Assembly (NCBI GenBank): GCA_019750135.1
Contig: JAIEOV010000045.1
Coordinates: 1 to 64,000, forward strand
Direction: 5' to 3'
Length of the DNA stretch: 64,000 nucleotides
Source of the DNA: Reyranella sp.
GTDB lineage: Bacteria; Pseudomonadota; Alphaproteobacteria; Reyranellales; Reyranellaceae
A model generated the notes under the pieces. The model made no database searches, was not told the DNA's origin, and was given only the letters and a program-made list of their open reading frames with translations. The translations under genes and the position numbers were made by a program. Below, one piece after another: positions 24,499-32,889 of the stretch. The stretch's first letter is position 1. Each line of letters starts with the position of its first letter.

Positions 24499-25325
24499 CG
24501 GCCTTCGACCTCCGCCAGCGCGGCGTCGAAGGTCTCCTTCGTCAGCCGCGTGTAGTGCCAGACGTTGTTGTTCTCCATGAAGCTGACGCCGCGTCCCTTG
24601 ATCGTCGCGGCGACGATCGCCTTGGGCCGGCCGTTGCGCCTGGCCATCAGGTCGTTGAGCGCGGCGTCGAGCGCCTTCTCGTCGTGCCCGTCGACGCTCA
24701 GCACGTCGTAGTCGAAGGCCGCGAACTTGGCGTGCAGGCTGCCGAGCGAGATCACCTCCTGGGTCGATCCCATCGCCTGGAAGCGGTTTTCGTCGACGAT
24801 CACCACCAGGTTGTCGAGGCGGAACTGGCCGGCGAACAGAAGCGCCTCCCACATCGCGCCCTCGTTCATCTCGCCGTCGCCGACGACGCAGAAGACGCGC
24901 TGGCCGGACTTCAGCCGCTGCGCCCCGAGCGCCAGGCCCGTCGCCACCGGCAGCCCGTGGCCGAGCGAGCCCGACGTGACCTCGAGGCCGGGCACGTGCG
25001 CATCCGACAGGCCCTTCATGCGGGTACCGTTGGAGAAGTATCTGTCGAGATCGGCGTCGGTCAGCCAGCCCAGCTCGTGCAGGCAGGCATACTGCGCCAT
25101 CACGCCATGGCCCTTGCTGAGCACCAGATAGTCGCGCCCGGCGGCGCGTGGTGTCCGGTCGCCGAGGTTGAGATGGCTGCGATAGAGCACGGCCACGATC
25201 TCGATGATCGACAGGGCACAGCCGATATGGACGGTGGAACCGGCGAAAGCCATGCGCAGGACGCTGGCCCGAAGGCGCGCCGCATCGAAGGCGTTCGCTC
25301 GCGAACGCAGGCGGCTCTCAGGCAA
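24495..25325 (-). CDS. Split transketolase, N-terminal (TPP-binding) half
   Basis: A 276-residue TPP-diphosphate-binding half of transketolase. SKGHGVMAQYACLHELGW, SGSLGHGLPVATGLALG, the TPP motif VVGDGEMNEGAMWEA and VVIVDENRFQAMG are all standard. The TTG start at 25325 is supported by GGGAGG seven bases ahead (25333-25338), and overlaps the upstream SDR gene by 8 bp. The next ATG would remove the first conserved helix. A second, independent N/C pair lies at 36635-38454. Donor and acceptor are unknown. Confidence 0.9.
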   Translation of the reverse strand: MPESRLRSRANAFDAARLRASVLRMAFAGSTVHIGCALSIIEIVAVLYRSHLNLGDRTPRAAGRDYLVLSKGHGVMAQYACLHELGWLTDADLDRYFSNGTRMKGLSDAHVPGLEVTSGSLGHGLPVATGLALGAQRLKSGQRVFCVVGDGEMNEGAMWEALLFAGQFRLDNLVVIVDENRFQAMGSTQEVISLGSLHAKFAAFDYDVLSVDGHDEKALDAALNDLMARRNGRPKAIVAATIKGRGVSFMENNNVWHYTRLTKETFDAALAEVEGR

Positions 25326-26379
25326 GAATGCGCCTCCCGGCCGCGGCCAGTTCGTACGAGGTGATCATCCGTCGCAAGCCGTCTTCTAGCAGAACTGTCG
25401 GCGCCACACCAAGCACCTGCCGGGCGCGCGCGATCGACGGCACGTAGCGCTGCGCTGCGCGAGCGGTTGGTGCGGCGCGCGCGATGCGGACCGGCAGGGC
25501 AGGTTGGGCGAGGCCCGCGATCAGGGTCGCGAGCTCGGCCATGCTCACGACCTCCTCGCCGCCGACGTTGCACACCAGGCCCGGCGGTCCGCGCAGCAGC
25601 GCCGTCCACAGCCAGATCGCCATGTCCGCGGCATAGAGGTAGGTGCGCAACGCCGTGCCGTCGCCGGTGACGGCGATCGGCCGGCCGGCCAGCAGGTCGG
25701 CCACGAAGCTTGCCACCGCGAAGTCGCCGTCGAGCGGCAGATAGGGCCCCACGAGCGTGAAGGGCCGCACGACCCGGAGCCGAATGCCATGCGCCGCCGC
25801 ATGGGCATGGCTGAGCCACTCGGCTTCGCGCTTGCCCTGGCCATAGGCCGCCCTCGGCTCCGTCAGCGACGGCGCGCCCGCGAAGTCCTCGTCGAGCCTC
25901 TCGACATCGTCCGGCTGCCGGCCATAGGCGGCGCCGGAGCTCACCAGCAGCATGTCGACGACACCGCGCCCGGCTGCGAACTCCAACACCCGGCGCGTGC
26001 CGGCGACGATGACGTCATGCACGTAAAGCGGCGCGGCATTGACCGCGAGGTCGGAGGCAGCGTGAATGACGTGCGAAAACGCGCCGTCGGGGAAGGCGAA
26101 GCTGCGCACGTCGCCCTGCACCACGGTCACGGCCGGGGCCGCGGCAATCCAGGGCAGCCTGGCGTGAAAGCCGGCACCATCGCGGGTCAGCACGGTGACC
26201 TGCAGGCCCAGGCGATGGCGCTCGTTGGCCGCGAGCAGGGTCTCGACCAGCCATTTGCCGACGAAGCCGCTGCCGCCCGTGATGAACAGCCGCGCGCCGC
26301 GCAGGTCCTTCCAGAGTTCCGATGTATGAGTCAGAACGTGATCGAAATCGGCCCGGCTGATCGCGGAGCCTGGGTTCAC
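25318..26379 (-). CDS. NAD-dependent epimerase/reductase (SDR) of the CDP-3,6-dideoxyhexose operon
   Basis: A 353-residue extended SDR starting at GTG in a GTGA overlap with rfbH. ARLFITGGSGFVGKWLVETLL is the Rossmann motif, VSSGAAYG and YGQGKREAE provide Ser, Tyr and Lys, so the catalytic triad is intact. The position directly after rfbH is where abequose or paratose synthase (RfbJ/RfbS) sits in Salmonella and Yersinia, so reduction of CDP-4-keto-3,6-dideoxyglucose, or of its two-carbon-extended product, is the leading guess. The first 35 residues are an extra N-terminal extension before the Rossmann strand. Confidence 0.87.
   Translation of the reverse strand: MNPGSAISRADFDHVLTHTSELWKDLRGARLFITGGSGFVGKWLVETLLAANERHRLGLQVTVLTRDGAGFHARLPWIAAAPAVTVVQGDVRSFAFPDGAFSHVIHAASDLAVNAAPLYVHDVIVAGTRRVLEFAAGRGVVDMLLVSSGAAYGRQPDDVERLDEDFAGAPSLTEPRAAYGQGKREAEWLSHAHAAAHGIRLRVVRPFTLVGPYLPLDGDFAVASFVADLLAGRPIAVTGDGTALRTYLYAADMAIWLWTALLRGPPGLVCNVGGEEVVSMAELATLIAGLAQPALPVRIARAAPTARAAQRYVPSIARARQVLGVAPTVLLEDGLRRMITSYELAAAGRRILA
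25333..25338 (-). promoter_or_regulatory. Shine-Dalgarno fixing the TTG start at 25325
   Basis: GGGAGG on the minus strand ends seven bases before the TTG codon. It is embedded in the last codons of the upstream SDR gene and decides the start of the transketolase N-half. Confidence 0.6.
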
Positions 26380-27695
26380 GCCGCCGCTCCGGCGAAGAAA
26401 TCCTCGATGCTGCGCGCGACGTATTCGAGCATCTCCTGGGTGAGGCCCGGATAGATGCCGACCCAGAAGGTGTCGTTCATGACGATGTCGGTGTTGGCTA
26501 GGTCGCCCGCGACGCGATAGTTGCGACCCGTCATGTACGGCTGCCGGGTGAGGTTGCCGCCGAACAGCAGGCGCGTGCCGATGCGCCTCCCGTCGAGGAA
26601 GGGCAGGAGCTCCGAACGGGTGCGCTTCAGGCCGGGCCTGAGCGTGACCGGGAAGCCGAACCAGGAGGGATCGGAGCCGGCCGTGGCCTCGGGCAGGATC
26701 AGCCACTCTTCGCAGCGCTTCAGCCGCTGATGCAGCCATGTGAAGTTGGCGCGCCGCGCGGCGACGAAGCCGTCGAGCCGGTCGAGCTGCGCCAGGCCGC
26801 AGGCAGCCTGCATGTCGGTGATCTTCAGGTTGTAGCCGACGTGCGAGTACATGTACTTGTGGTCGTAGCCCGCGGGCAGCGTGCCGAGCTGCCAGCCATA
26901 TCGCTTCTTGCAGGTGTTCTCGCAGCCCGGCGCGCAATAGCAGTCGCGGCCCCAGTCGCGGAACGATTCGGCCACCAGCTTGAGCGTGGAGTTCGCGGTG
27001 AACACCGCGCCGCCTTCGCCCATGGTGATGTGATGCGCCGGGTAGAAGCTCAGCGTCCCGATGTCGCCGAACGTCCCGACCTTCTTGCCGTGGTAGGTCG
27101 AGCCCAGCGCGTCGCAGCAGTCCTCGACGACGAACAGGTCGTGCTTGCGCGCCAGCGCCATCACCGCGTCGAGATCGAACGGATTGCCCAGCGTATGGGC
27201 CAGCATGATCGCCCGCGTGCGCGGCGAGATCGCGGCCTCGAGCCGGGCGGGGTCGAGGTTGTAGGTCGGGATGTCGACATCGACGAACACCGGAACGGCG
27301 CCGAACTGGAGGATCGGGTTGACGGTCGTCGGGAAGCCCGCGGCGACGCCGATGACCTCGTCGCCCGGGCGCAGGGCGCGGTCGCCGAGTCGCGGCGAGG
27401 TCAGGGAGGAGAAGGCCACCAGGTTGGCCGACGAGCCCGAGTTCGTGGTCAGCACGTATTTGCGCGTGAGGTATGCGGCGAGACGGCTTTCGAAGGCCTC
27501 GTTGAACCGTCCCGTGGTCAACCAGCCGTCGAGTGCCGCGTCGGTGATCATGCGCATCTCCGGCGCGCCGACCACCTTGCCGGAGGCCGGGATCGTCGTC
27601 TCGCCGGGGACGAAGGGGCGCACCTTGGACGCCTGCTCGCCGTAGCGGGTCACGAGCGTCAGGATTTCATCGCGCAGCGCGTCGAGAGAAGACAT
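26376..27695 (-). CDS. rfbH: CDP-6-deoxy-4-keto-glucose 3-dehydrase (E1; RfbH/DdhC)
   Basis: A 439-residue DegT-fold enzyme of the RfbH type. The usual Schiff-base lysine is replaced by His in SFYPAHHITMGEGG (His221/222), the hallmark of the 3-dehydrase that keeps PMP bound. A cysteine cluster DCYCAPGCENTC (C252, C254, C258, C262) fits the iron-sulfur centre of E1. The N-terminal extension before the fold is also family-typical. It removes the 3-hydroxyl of CDP-4-keto-6-deoxyglucose on the way to CDP-4-keto-3,6-dideoxyglucose and needs a flavin/iron-sulfur reductase (E3), which I do not see in this window. It follows the gtrA gene by 64 bp. Confidence 0.95.
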   Translation of the reverse strand: MSSLDALRDEILTLVTRYGEQASKVRPFVPGETTIPASGKVVGAPEMRMITDAALDGWLTTGRFNEAFESRLAAYLTRKYVLTTNSGSSANLVAFSSLTSPRLGDRALRPGDEVIGVAAGFPTTVNPILQFGAVPVFVDVDIPTYNLDPARLEAAISPRTRAIMLAHTLGNPFDLDAVMALARKHDLFVVEDCCDALGSTYHGKKVGTFGDIGTLSFYPAHHITMGEGGAVFTANSTLKLVAESFRDWGRDCYCAPGCENTCKKRYGWQLGTLPAGYDHKYMYSHVGYNLKITDMQAACGLAQLDRLDGFVAARRANFTWLHQRLKRCEEWLILPEATAGSDPSWFGFPVTLRPGLKRTRSELLPFLDGRRIGTRLLFGGNLTRQPYMTGRNYRVAGDLANTDIVMNDTFWVGIYPGLTQEMLEYVARSIEDFFAGAAA

Positions 27696-27759
27696 GGTTG
27701 GGACGATCAGGGAGAGGATATGGAGGCAGGCAGCCTGAGCACGTTTCCGCGGCCCCAGT

Positions 27760-28212
27760 CTACCATTTTTGCATGGGCGTGGATGTGGGCTGCGGAGGCT
27801 CCTTGCGGAACACGAACTTGCGCATCACCACGAATCCGGCGCCGGCCAGGAAGGGAAGCAGCAGGGCCTGCGACACAAGGGGGCCGATGCCGAACGCCTC
27901 GAGGAGCTTCAGCAGCGCATAGTTGGCCAGGCTGATGAAGACATAGAAGGCCAGGAACCGCGGCAAGAGGACGAGCGAGGTGCGCCCGAAGACGAGCCCG
28001 CCGTAGCTCATGAAGTTGAACAGCAGGCCGAGCCCGGTCGCGCCGGCGACGGCCAGCCACAGCGGCGCTCCGAGCAGCACGAAGCCTGCGTAGCAGGCAT
28101 AGCCGAACACCGTGTTGAGTCCGCCGACCGCCAGGAAACGCAGGAACAGCCACGCGCTGCCGTTGACGTCGCGCCAACGCGACAGCTGGGAACGAAGGCC
28201 GCTGCCGGTCAC
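27760..28212 (-). CDS. GtrA-family membrane protein
   Basis: A 150-residue protein with four hydrophobic segments: FLRFLAVGGLNTVFGYACYA, LWLAVAGATGLGLLFNFM, FLAFYVFISLANYALLK and LLLPFLAGAGFVVMRKFVF. The RFxxVGGLNTxxG opening and the F-V-F-R end are typical of GtrA, the putative flippase for polyprenyl-phosphate-linked sugars. The GTG start at 28212 overlaps the rfbG stop as GTGA; a longer open frame upstream lies inside rfbG and is unlikely. It pairs functionally with the GT2 enzyme at 22658. Confidence 0.88.
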   Translation of the reverse strand: MTGSGLRSQLSRWRDVNGSAWLFLRFLAVGGLNTVFGYACYAGFVLLGAPLWLAVAGATGLGLLFNFMSYGGLVFGRTSLVLLPRFLAFYVFISLANYALLKLLEAFGIGPLVSQALLLPFLAGAGFVVMRKFVFRKEPPQPTSTPMQKW

Positions 28213-29288
28213 TCGCGGCTTTCGAGATAGGTTAAAATCTGTGCCCTGGTCACGGCGTCGATCGGCTCGCCGCGCGACCATGCCGAATACCAGCCGGCCG
28301 TGAGGGCAATTGTCTCGTTGAAATCCAGGCGGGGACGCCAGCCGAGTTGCATGCGGATCCTGCTGTTGTCCAAGGTCAGCAGCTTGGCTTCGGCCGGGGC
28401 ATTCGGATCCGTCACCACGTCGATCTTGCCCCGTCCCAAGGCCTTGACCAGGGCTTCGGCGACGGCGCCGACCGGACGATTCTCGGTCGCGTCAGGACCG
28501 ACATTCCACGCGTCGTCGACGCCGTCGGGGGCCGTGCACAGGCGCTCGGCAATCATCAGGTAGGCGCCGAGCGGCTCGAGCACGTGTTGCCATGGCCGTA
28601 CCGCGCTGGGATTGCGTAGCTGGACAGTCGCCTGGGGGCCGAGACAGCCGCGCACGATATCGGGCACCAGCCGATCCGCCGCCCAGTCGCCACCGCCGAT
28701 CACGTTGCCCGCCCGGACGGTGGCGATGCGGGCGGCATGGCCGGCGGCATGGAAGAAGCTCCGGCGCATCGAGGACGTGACGATCTCGGCGCAAGCCTTG
28801 CTGGCGCTGTAAGGATCATGTCCGCCCAGGGCATCGGTCTCGCGGTAGCCCCAGGGCCAGCTCTCGTTCTCGTAGACCTTGTCGCTGGTCACGACGACCA
28901 CGGCCTTGGCGTCGGGGCATTCCCGCACGACGTCCAGCAGAGTGGCCACGCCGAGGACGTTGGCGGCAAAGGTTTCGATCGGTGCCGCATATGAGCGCCG
29001 TACGATCGCCTGGGCGGCCATGTGGATGACGATTTCAGGTCGCGCCGCCTTGGCCAGGGCGCGAAGTGCGGCGCGGTCGTTGATGTCGGCATGCACGAAA
29101 CGCCCGAGCTTCGGCAAGCCGAGGAGGTCGTGCAGGTTCGGCGTCGTCGCAGGCGGCAACGCAAGCCCGGATATCTCGGCGCCGAGCTCGGCCAGCCAGA
29201 AGGCGAGCCACGCGCCCTTGAAGCCGGTCTGGCCGGTAATGAGGACCCGGCGCCCCGCCCAGAATTCCTTGTTTACCAGCACTTCCAT
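28209..29288 (-). CDS. rfbG: CDP-glucose 4,6-dehydratase
   Basis: A 359-residue dehydratase of the extended SDR class. The N-terminal RVLITGQTGFKGAWLAFWL is characteristic of CDP-glucose 4,6-dehydratase (TGQTGFKGAWL rather than GGAGFIG). TSDKVYEN, the YSASKA catalytic pair, GNVIGGGDWA and RPWQHVLEPL also match. The length equals the family norm. It converts CDP-glucose to CDP-4-keto-6-deoxyglucose. It overlaps the upstream rfbF gene by 16 bp and the downstream gtrA gene by 4 bp. Confidence 0.96.
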   Translation of the reverse strand: MEVLVNKEFWAGRRVLITGQTGFKGAWLAFWLAELGAEISGLALPPATTPNLHDLLGLPKLGRFVHADINDRAALRALAKAARPEIVIHMAAQAIVRRSYAAPIETFAANVLGVATLLDVVRECPDAKAVVVVTSDKVYENESWPWGYRETDALGGHDPYSASKACAEIVTSSMRRSFFHAAGHAARIATVRAGNVIGGGDWAADRLVPDIVRGCLGPQATVQLRNPSAVRPWQHVLEPLGAYLMIAERLCTAPDGVDDAWNVGPDATENRPVGAVAEALVKALGRGKIDVVTDPNAPAEAKLLTLDNSRIRMQLGWRPRLDFNETIALTAGWYSAWSRGEPIDAVTRAQILTYLESRE

Positions 29289-30040
29289 GGCGCACGCCCC
29301 GATGCCCAGATCTGCTCCAGGTAGACATGGTCACGCTGGGTGTCCATCGGCTGAAAAAATCCTTCATGACGGAAAGCGCACAGCTGGTTGTCGTCGGCCA
29401 GTCGCTGCAAGGGAGCCTGCTCCCATATTGTATCGTCGCCTTCCAGGTACTCGCCGACCTTGGGCGACAGGACGAAAAAGCCGCCATTCACGAAGCCGCC
29501 TTCGCCTTCCGGTTTTTCGCGAAAGCCGACGACGCTGTCGCCCACAATGTCGAGCGCGCCGAAGCGCCTGGGCGGATAGACGGCCGTGACCGTCGCCAGC
29601 TTGCCGTGGGCGCGGTGAAACTCGATCGAGCGACCGATGTCCACATTCGAGACGCCGTCGCCGTAGGTCAGGCAGAAGGCATCGCCCTGCACATACTTGA
29701 GGACGCGTGCCACGCGACCGCCCGTCATCGTCGCCAGTCCCGTGTCGATCAGCGTCACCCGCCAATTCTCGGCCTCGTGGCGATGCGTCGTGATGGAGCG
29801 GGCGCCGAGATCGAAGGTGACGTCGGAGAGTTGCAACGCGTAGCTCGCGAAGAACTCCTTGATCATGTGTCCTTTGTATCCGAGGCAGACGACGAAATCC
29901 GTGATGCCGTGCGCGGCATAGATTTTCATGATGTGCCAGATGATCGGGCGCCCCCCGATCTCCACGAGGGGCTTGGGGCGGAAGGTCGTCTCCTCGCTTA
30001 GCCTCGTTCCTGCGCCACCTGCCAGGATCACTGCCTGCAT
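29273..30040 (-). CDS. rfbF: Glucose-1-phosphate cytidylyltransferase
   Basis: A 255-residue nucleotidyltransferase with the RfbF signature: ILAGGAGTRLSEET then RPKPLVEIGGRPIIWHIM, LTYGDGVSNVDI (catalytic Asp) and GFFVLSPKVGEYL. It makes CDP-glucose, the first step of 3,6-dideoxyhexose synthesis. It is the first gene of the minus-strand operon, so the promoter should lie in the 90 bp between it and 30131. It overlaps rfbG by 16 bp. Confidence 0.96.
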   Translation of the reverse strand: MQAVILAGGAGTRLSEETTFRPKPLVEIGGRPIIWHIMKIYAAHGITDFVVCLGYKGHMIKEFFASYALQLSDVTFDLGARSITTHRHEAENWRVTLIDTGLATMTGGRVARVLKYVQGDAFCLTYGDGVSNVDIGRSIEFHRAHGKLATVTAVYPPRRFGALDIVGDSVVGFREKPEGEGGFVNGGFFVLSPKVGEYLEGDDTIWEQAPLQRLADDNQLCAFRHEGFFQPMDTQRDHVYLEQIWASGRAPWKCW

Positions 30041-30130
30041 TAGTTCACCTTGGAGCCGCGCGGCATCGCCGTCGCGGCCATGAGCACTGAAGTCCGGTCA
30101 GAATGCAGCAAAGCGTGGCCTCTGGGCAAA

Positions 30131-31843
30131 TCAGGCGTGGCGCGGCACGAGCGGCCTGACCCTCGACCACGCCTCGCTGAGGAGGAACGTCGCGAAGTAC
30201 AGGACAATGGCGATCCAGACCAGGAACTGCTCGCCGACAACGTGGCGCAGGGGATAGGTCCACACGACCGGGATCAAGCTCATCACCCCTGTGACGATCA
30301 GGGCCGTGCTCAGCGTCCTGCGGACGTCGTCGGGAATGGCGAGCAGGCGCCACGCCGACGCGCCGAGGACGAGGAGCGCCACCTGGCAGAGCAGCGTCCC
30401 CAGGTTCCAGCGATAGCCTTCGAAGGCCCAAAGCAGTTCCTGGAAGAAGCTCTTCGGCTTGTACCAAAGGTAGACTTCGAGCGCGAACCGCGGGTTGTGC
30501 AGCACGAAGCGAAGGAACCTGTCCCGGATGAGCTGCTCATGCAGCCGTATCCGCGGGGCGGGAAAGCCGCCGATGACGTTGTTGTTCAGGTAAGCCTCGG
30601 TGATTCCGTATCGCTCTTCGCCCTCGGCGACCGCGCCCATCCAGGCCATGTTGTCGGTCAGGGCGTCGGGGATGGGCTTGCCCTTGTGCTTGTCGCCGCG
30701 CTCTTTCCACTCCGGATGCATTCCCAGGCCCATGTAAGCGTTATGCCAGACCATGTGATAGGGGATGTAGATGTCGAGGCTGTAGATCGGATGCAAGGTC
30801 GCGGCCTTGTACGCCAGCGAGCAAACCAGGCCGCCGACCACCAGAAAGCTCGGCCACGAAAAGGCGAACGTGGCGAGCCGCCTGAGCCGCGTTTCTACGT
30901 ACGACCGGCCGAGGCGGAAATAGACGGTCACGCCGGCGATCGCGATGAACGACAGGATCATCCAGAAGGAGCTCGACCGCGCAAACATCAGCAGCGTCAG
31001 AAGCGTTGCCTGCAGAACGGTCACGCTGACGCGCGTCCATGTCGGCCGTCGATAGACCAGGAAGGTGAAGAGAAGATGCAGGTACGGCACCAGGCACAGC
31101 GAGCCTAGGAAGCGCTGATTGTGGATGGTGCGAAGGTTCACGTTGGTGAAGAGCTGCGAGTCCAGCAAGGTGAGCAGCGCCACGACCGCAACCGACAGCA
31201 CGAGAAGGGGCAGCGCATCTGCGTGGTAGCAGAGCAGGAACAGCGCGACCGAGATGCCGAAGACGAGGAAGTAAAAATAGAAGAAGGCGCTGACCTGAAA
31301 GCCGAAAAGGTCGAAGCTCAGGCTGAGGTAGTCGACGAAGCCGGGATCGTTGGCGTCGGGCGCGAAGAGCTTTTGATTGCCGAACGTCCCCTCCGGCAGG
31401 TCCTTGAGGGCGAGGGCGTCCTTGATGGCCTTCTCGATGAGTTCCGGACGCTCACCGTTCTCCGGGTACGTCAGGCCGAACTTGTCGATCAGGTTCTGCC
31501 GTCCGGTCACGCCGCCTTCGAGCAGCGTCTGCAGGACCTCACTGCGCCCGACGTAGCCCTTGGTCCCGTGGTTTCTCTGCGATATGTCGACCGCGATGGT
31601 CTGTGCGAGCATCTCGATGGCATCGGGCGCCACGCGATGCATCTTCTGGCGCAGGCCTTCGTCGTAAGCGATCAACCCAGCGCCGATCGCCAAGGCGGCG
31701 AAGCACAGGTTGAGCCATCGGAGCTTGAGCGGCGTCGGTTGAACCGCATCCCGCAGGTCGGCGTTCATGCCGATCGCGCGGCGAGTAGCATCGATCAGGG
31801 TGCGACAGAGCCCTGCAGCTCTTCCCCAAATTGTCCCTGACAC
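30131..31843 (-). CDS. Polytopic membrane protein of unknown family
   Basis: Up to 570 residues with about ten hydrophobic segments: one near residues 44-62, then a soluble loop of about 120 residues, then helices from about 187 through 350, and two to three near the C-terminus. A second soluble loop carries IYIPYHMVWHNAYMGLG and a basic RFALEVYLWYKPKSF. That layout (one helix, big loop, many helices, second loop) is seen in polymerases and GT-C enzymes, but I recognise no diagnostic motif. The GTG at 31843 has GGAG seven bases ahead; an ATG at 31768 is the alternative. In this locus a polymerase, ligase or GT-C role is possible. Confidence 0.75.
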   Translation of the reverse strand: MSGTIWGRAAGLCRTLIDATRRAIGMNADLRDAVQPTPLKLRWLNLCFAALAIGAGLIAYDEGLRQKMHRVAPDAIEMLAQTIAVDISQRNHGTKGYVGRSEVLQTLLEGGVTGRQNLIDKFGLTYPENGERPELIEKAIKDALALKDLPEGTFGNQKLFAPDANDPGFVDYLSLSFDLFGFQVSAFFYFYFLVFGISVALFLLCYHADALPLLVLSVAVVALLTLLDSQLFTNVNLRTIHNQRFLGSLCLVPYLHLLFTFLVYRRPTWTRVSVTVLQATLLTLLMFARSSSFWMILSFIAIAGVTVYFRLGRSYVETRLRRLATFAFSWPSFLVVGGLVCSLAYKAATLHPIYSLDIYIPYHMVWHNAYMGLGMHPEWKERGDKHKGKPIPDALTDNMAWMGAVAEGEERYGITEAYLNNNVIGGFPAPRIRLHEQLIRDRFLRFVLHNPRFALEVYLWYKPKSFFQELLWAFEGYRWNLGTLLCQVALLVLGASAWRLLAIPDDVRRTLSTALIVTGVMSLIPVVWTYPLRHVVGEQFLVWIAIVLYFATFLLSEAWSRVRPLVPRHA

Positions 31844-31951
31844 CCGCCAACTCCGTCAGAATCATCGTCTGGAGCACTCTCGAGCAGAGCGCAAAAGACA
31901 TTTCTTTGTTGGCCGCACTGTACCTGCTGATCAGCGGGGCGGAAATCGCGT

Positions 31952-31979
31952 TTTACCGCTGGGCAGGCAATGCTATAGG
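31952..31979 (+). promoter_or_regulatory. Candidate sigma70-like promoter for the PhyH gene at 32005
   Basis: TTTACC (31952-31957), 16 bases, TATAGG (31974-31979) lies 25 bases before the ATG at 32005. It supports the view that the open frame back to a TTG at 31831 is leader DNA shared with the divergent membrane-protein gene and not an N-terminal extension. Confidence 0.4.
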
Positions 31980-32004
31980 AAAGCCCGTCAATTATTTGGG
32001 CAGG

Positions 32005-32889
32005 ATGATGGTCGAAGACCTGCAGAGGGCCTCCTTCGGACACAACGAGCGTCCGTTGGATGTCGCCGACTTCTATCGCGCCAACGGCTTCTTCCTGTTC
32101 CGGCAGGCCCTCGACCGCCGCCTGGTCGAAGATGTCGCAAGGATCGAGCAGGACGTCGTGCGCCCCTACGGCGGGCCGCTGCTGCGGCACAATGGAAAGG
32201 TCGCGACCCACGATCATGCCATGGGGCCGCCATGGGACGTCGCCCGCCGGCAGTCCGGGCTGCTCAATCCCCACCGGCTGGGCGAGGGCCCGCTCAAGGC
32301 CTTCAGCGAGGCGACGACGCGCCTGCTTACGTCGCAATCGCTGTTCGACTGCCTGCACAAGCTCGACGGCAACGACCGCTACACGCTTCATCAATCGATC
32401 TTCTTCTTCGTCTCGGCGCGGACCGACACGCATCATGATCGCGTGACACTGGATACCGTGCCGGCCGGCGGCTCGTTCACCGTGTGGATTCCGGTCGATC
32501 GGGTGCGGCCGGCCAACGGCCCGTTGTTCGTCGTCCCGCGCAAGCTCGGCGTCTACGACGAAGCGCTTGAGGGTGTCGGCGCCGGCGGGGAGAGCCGAGG
32601 CGCCATGAGCGGCGCCTACAACGACGCCGTCGCCGATACGGTGGGGGCGTCGGAGGTCGAAGCGGTCATGCCGTTCCTGCAGCCAGGCGACGTCATGATC
32701 TTCGGACCGTCGACGCCGCATGGCTCGTTCGCCGCCCTCGACAAGAGCCTTTGGCGACGGTCCTTCCAGGCGATCTACCGACCGACCGCGATCACGCGCT
32801 GGGGCGCCTATCCCACCCACGACGAGCCGCACGACGTGGCGACCGAAGAGGTCGAGATGAACGGGAACTTCAACTTCCTGCGCGGCTAG
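32005..32889 (+). CDS. PhyH-family Fe(II)/2-oxoglutarate oxygenase
   Basis: A 294-residue PhyH-like protein. FYRANGFFLFRQALDRRLVE is the family's N-terminal strand-helix, RTDTHHDRVTLDT holds the iron HxD, FTVWIPVDRVRPANGPLFVVP follows as usual, and the distal His is in GPSTPHGSF with a nearby Arg (WRRSFQAIYRP). I placed the start at 32005 because upstream sequence reads like intergenic DNA; 32008 is equally possible. Its 3' end overlaps the convergent methyltransferase gene by 20 bp. It is monocistronic on its strand, unlike the other PhyH genes here. Confidence 0.85.
   Translation: MMVEDLQRASFGHNERPLDVADFYRANGFFLFRQALDRRLVEDVARIEQDVVRPYGGPLLRHNGKVATHDHAMGPPWDVARRQSGLLNPHRLGEGPLKAFSEATTRLLTSQSLFDCLHKLDGNDRYTLHQSIFFFVSARTDTHHDRVTLDTVPAGGSFTVWIPVDRVRPANGPLFVVPRKLGVYDEALEGVGAGGESRGAMSGAYNDAVADTVGASEVEAVMPFLQPGDVMIFGPSTPHGSFAALDKSLWRRSFQAIYRPTAITRWGAYPTHDEPHDVATEEVEMNGNFNFLRG

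Noticed and set aside
31831..32004. N-terminal extension of the PhyH protein from a TTG codon
   Set aside because: The 58 extra residues have no family counterpart, overlap the divergent gene start, and contain a plausible promoter; ATG 32005 fits better.
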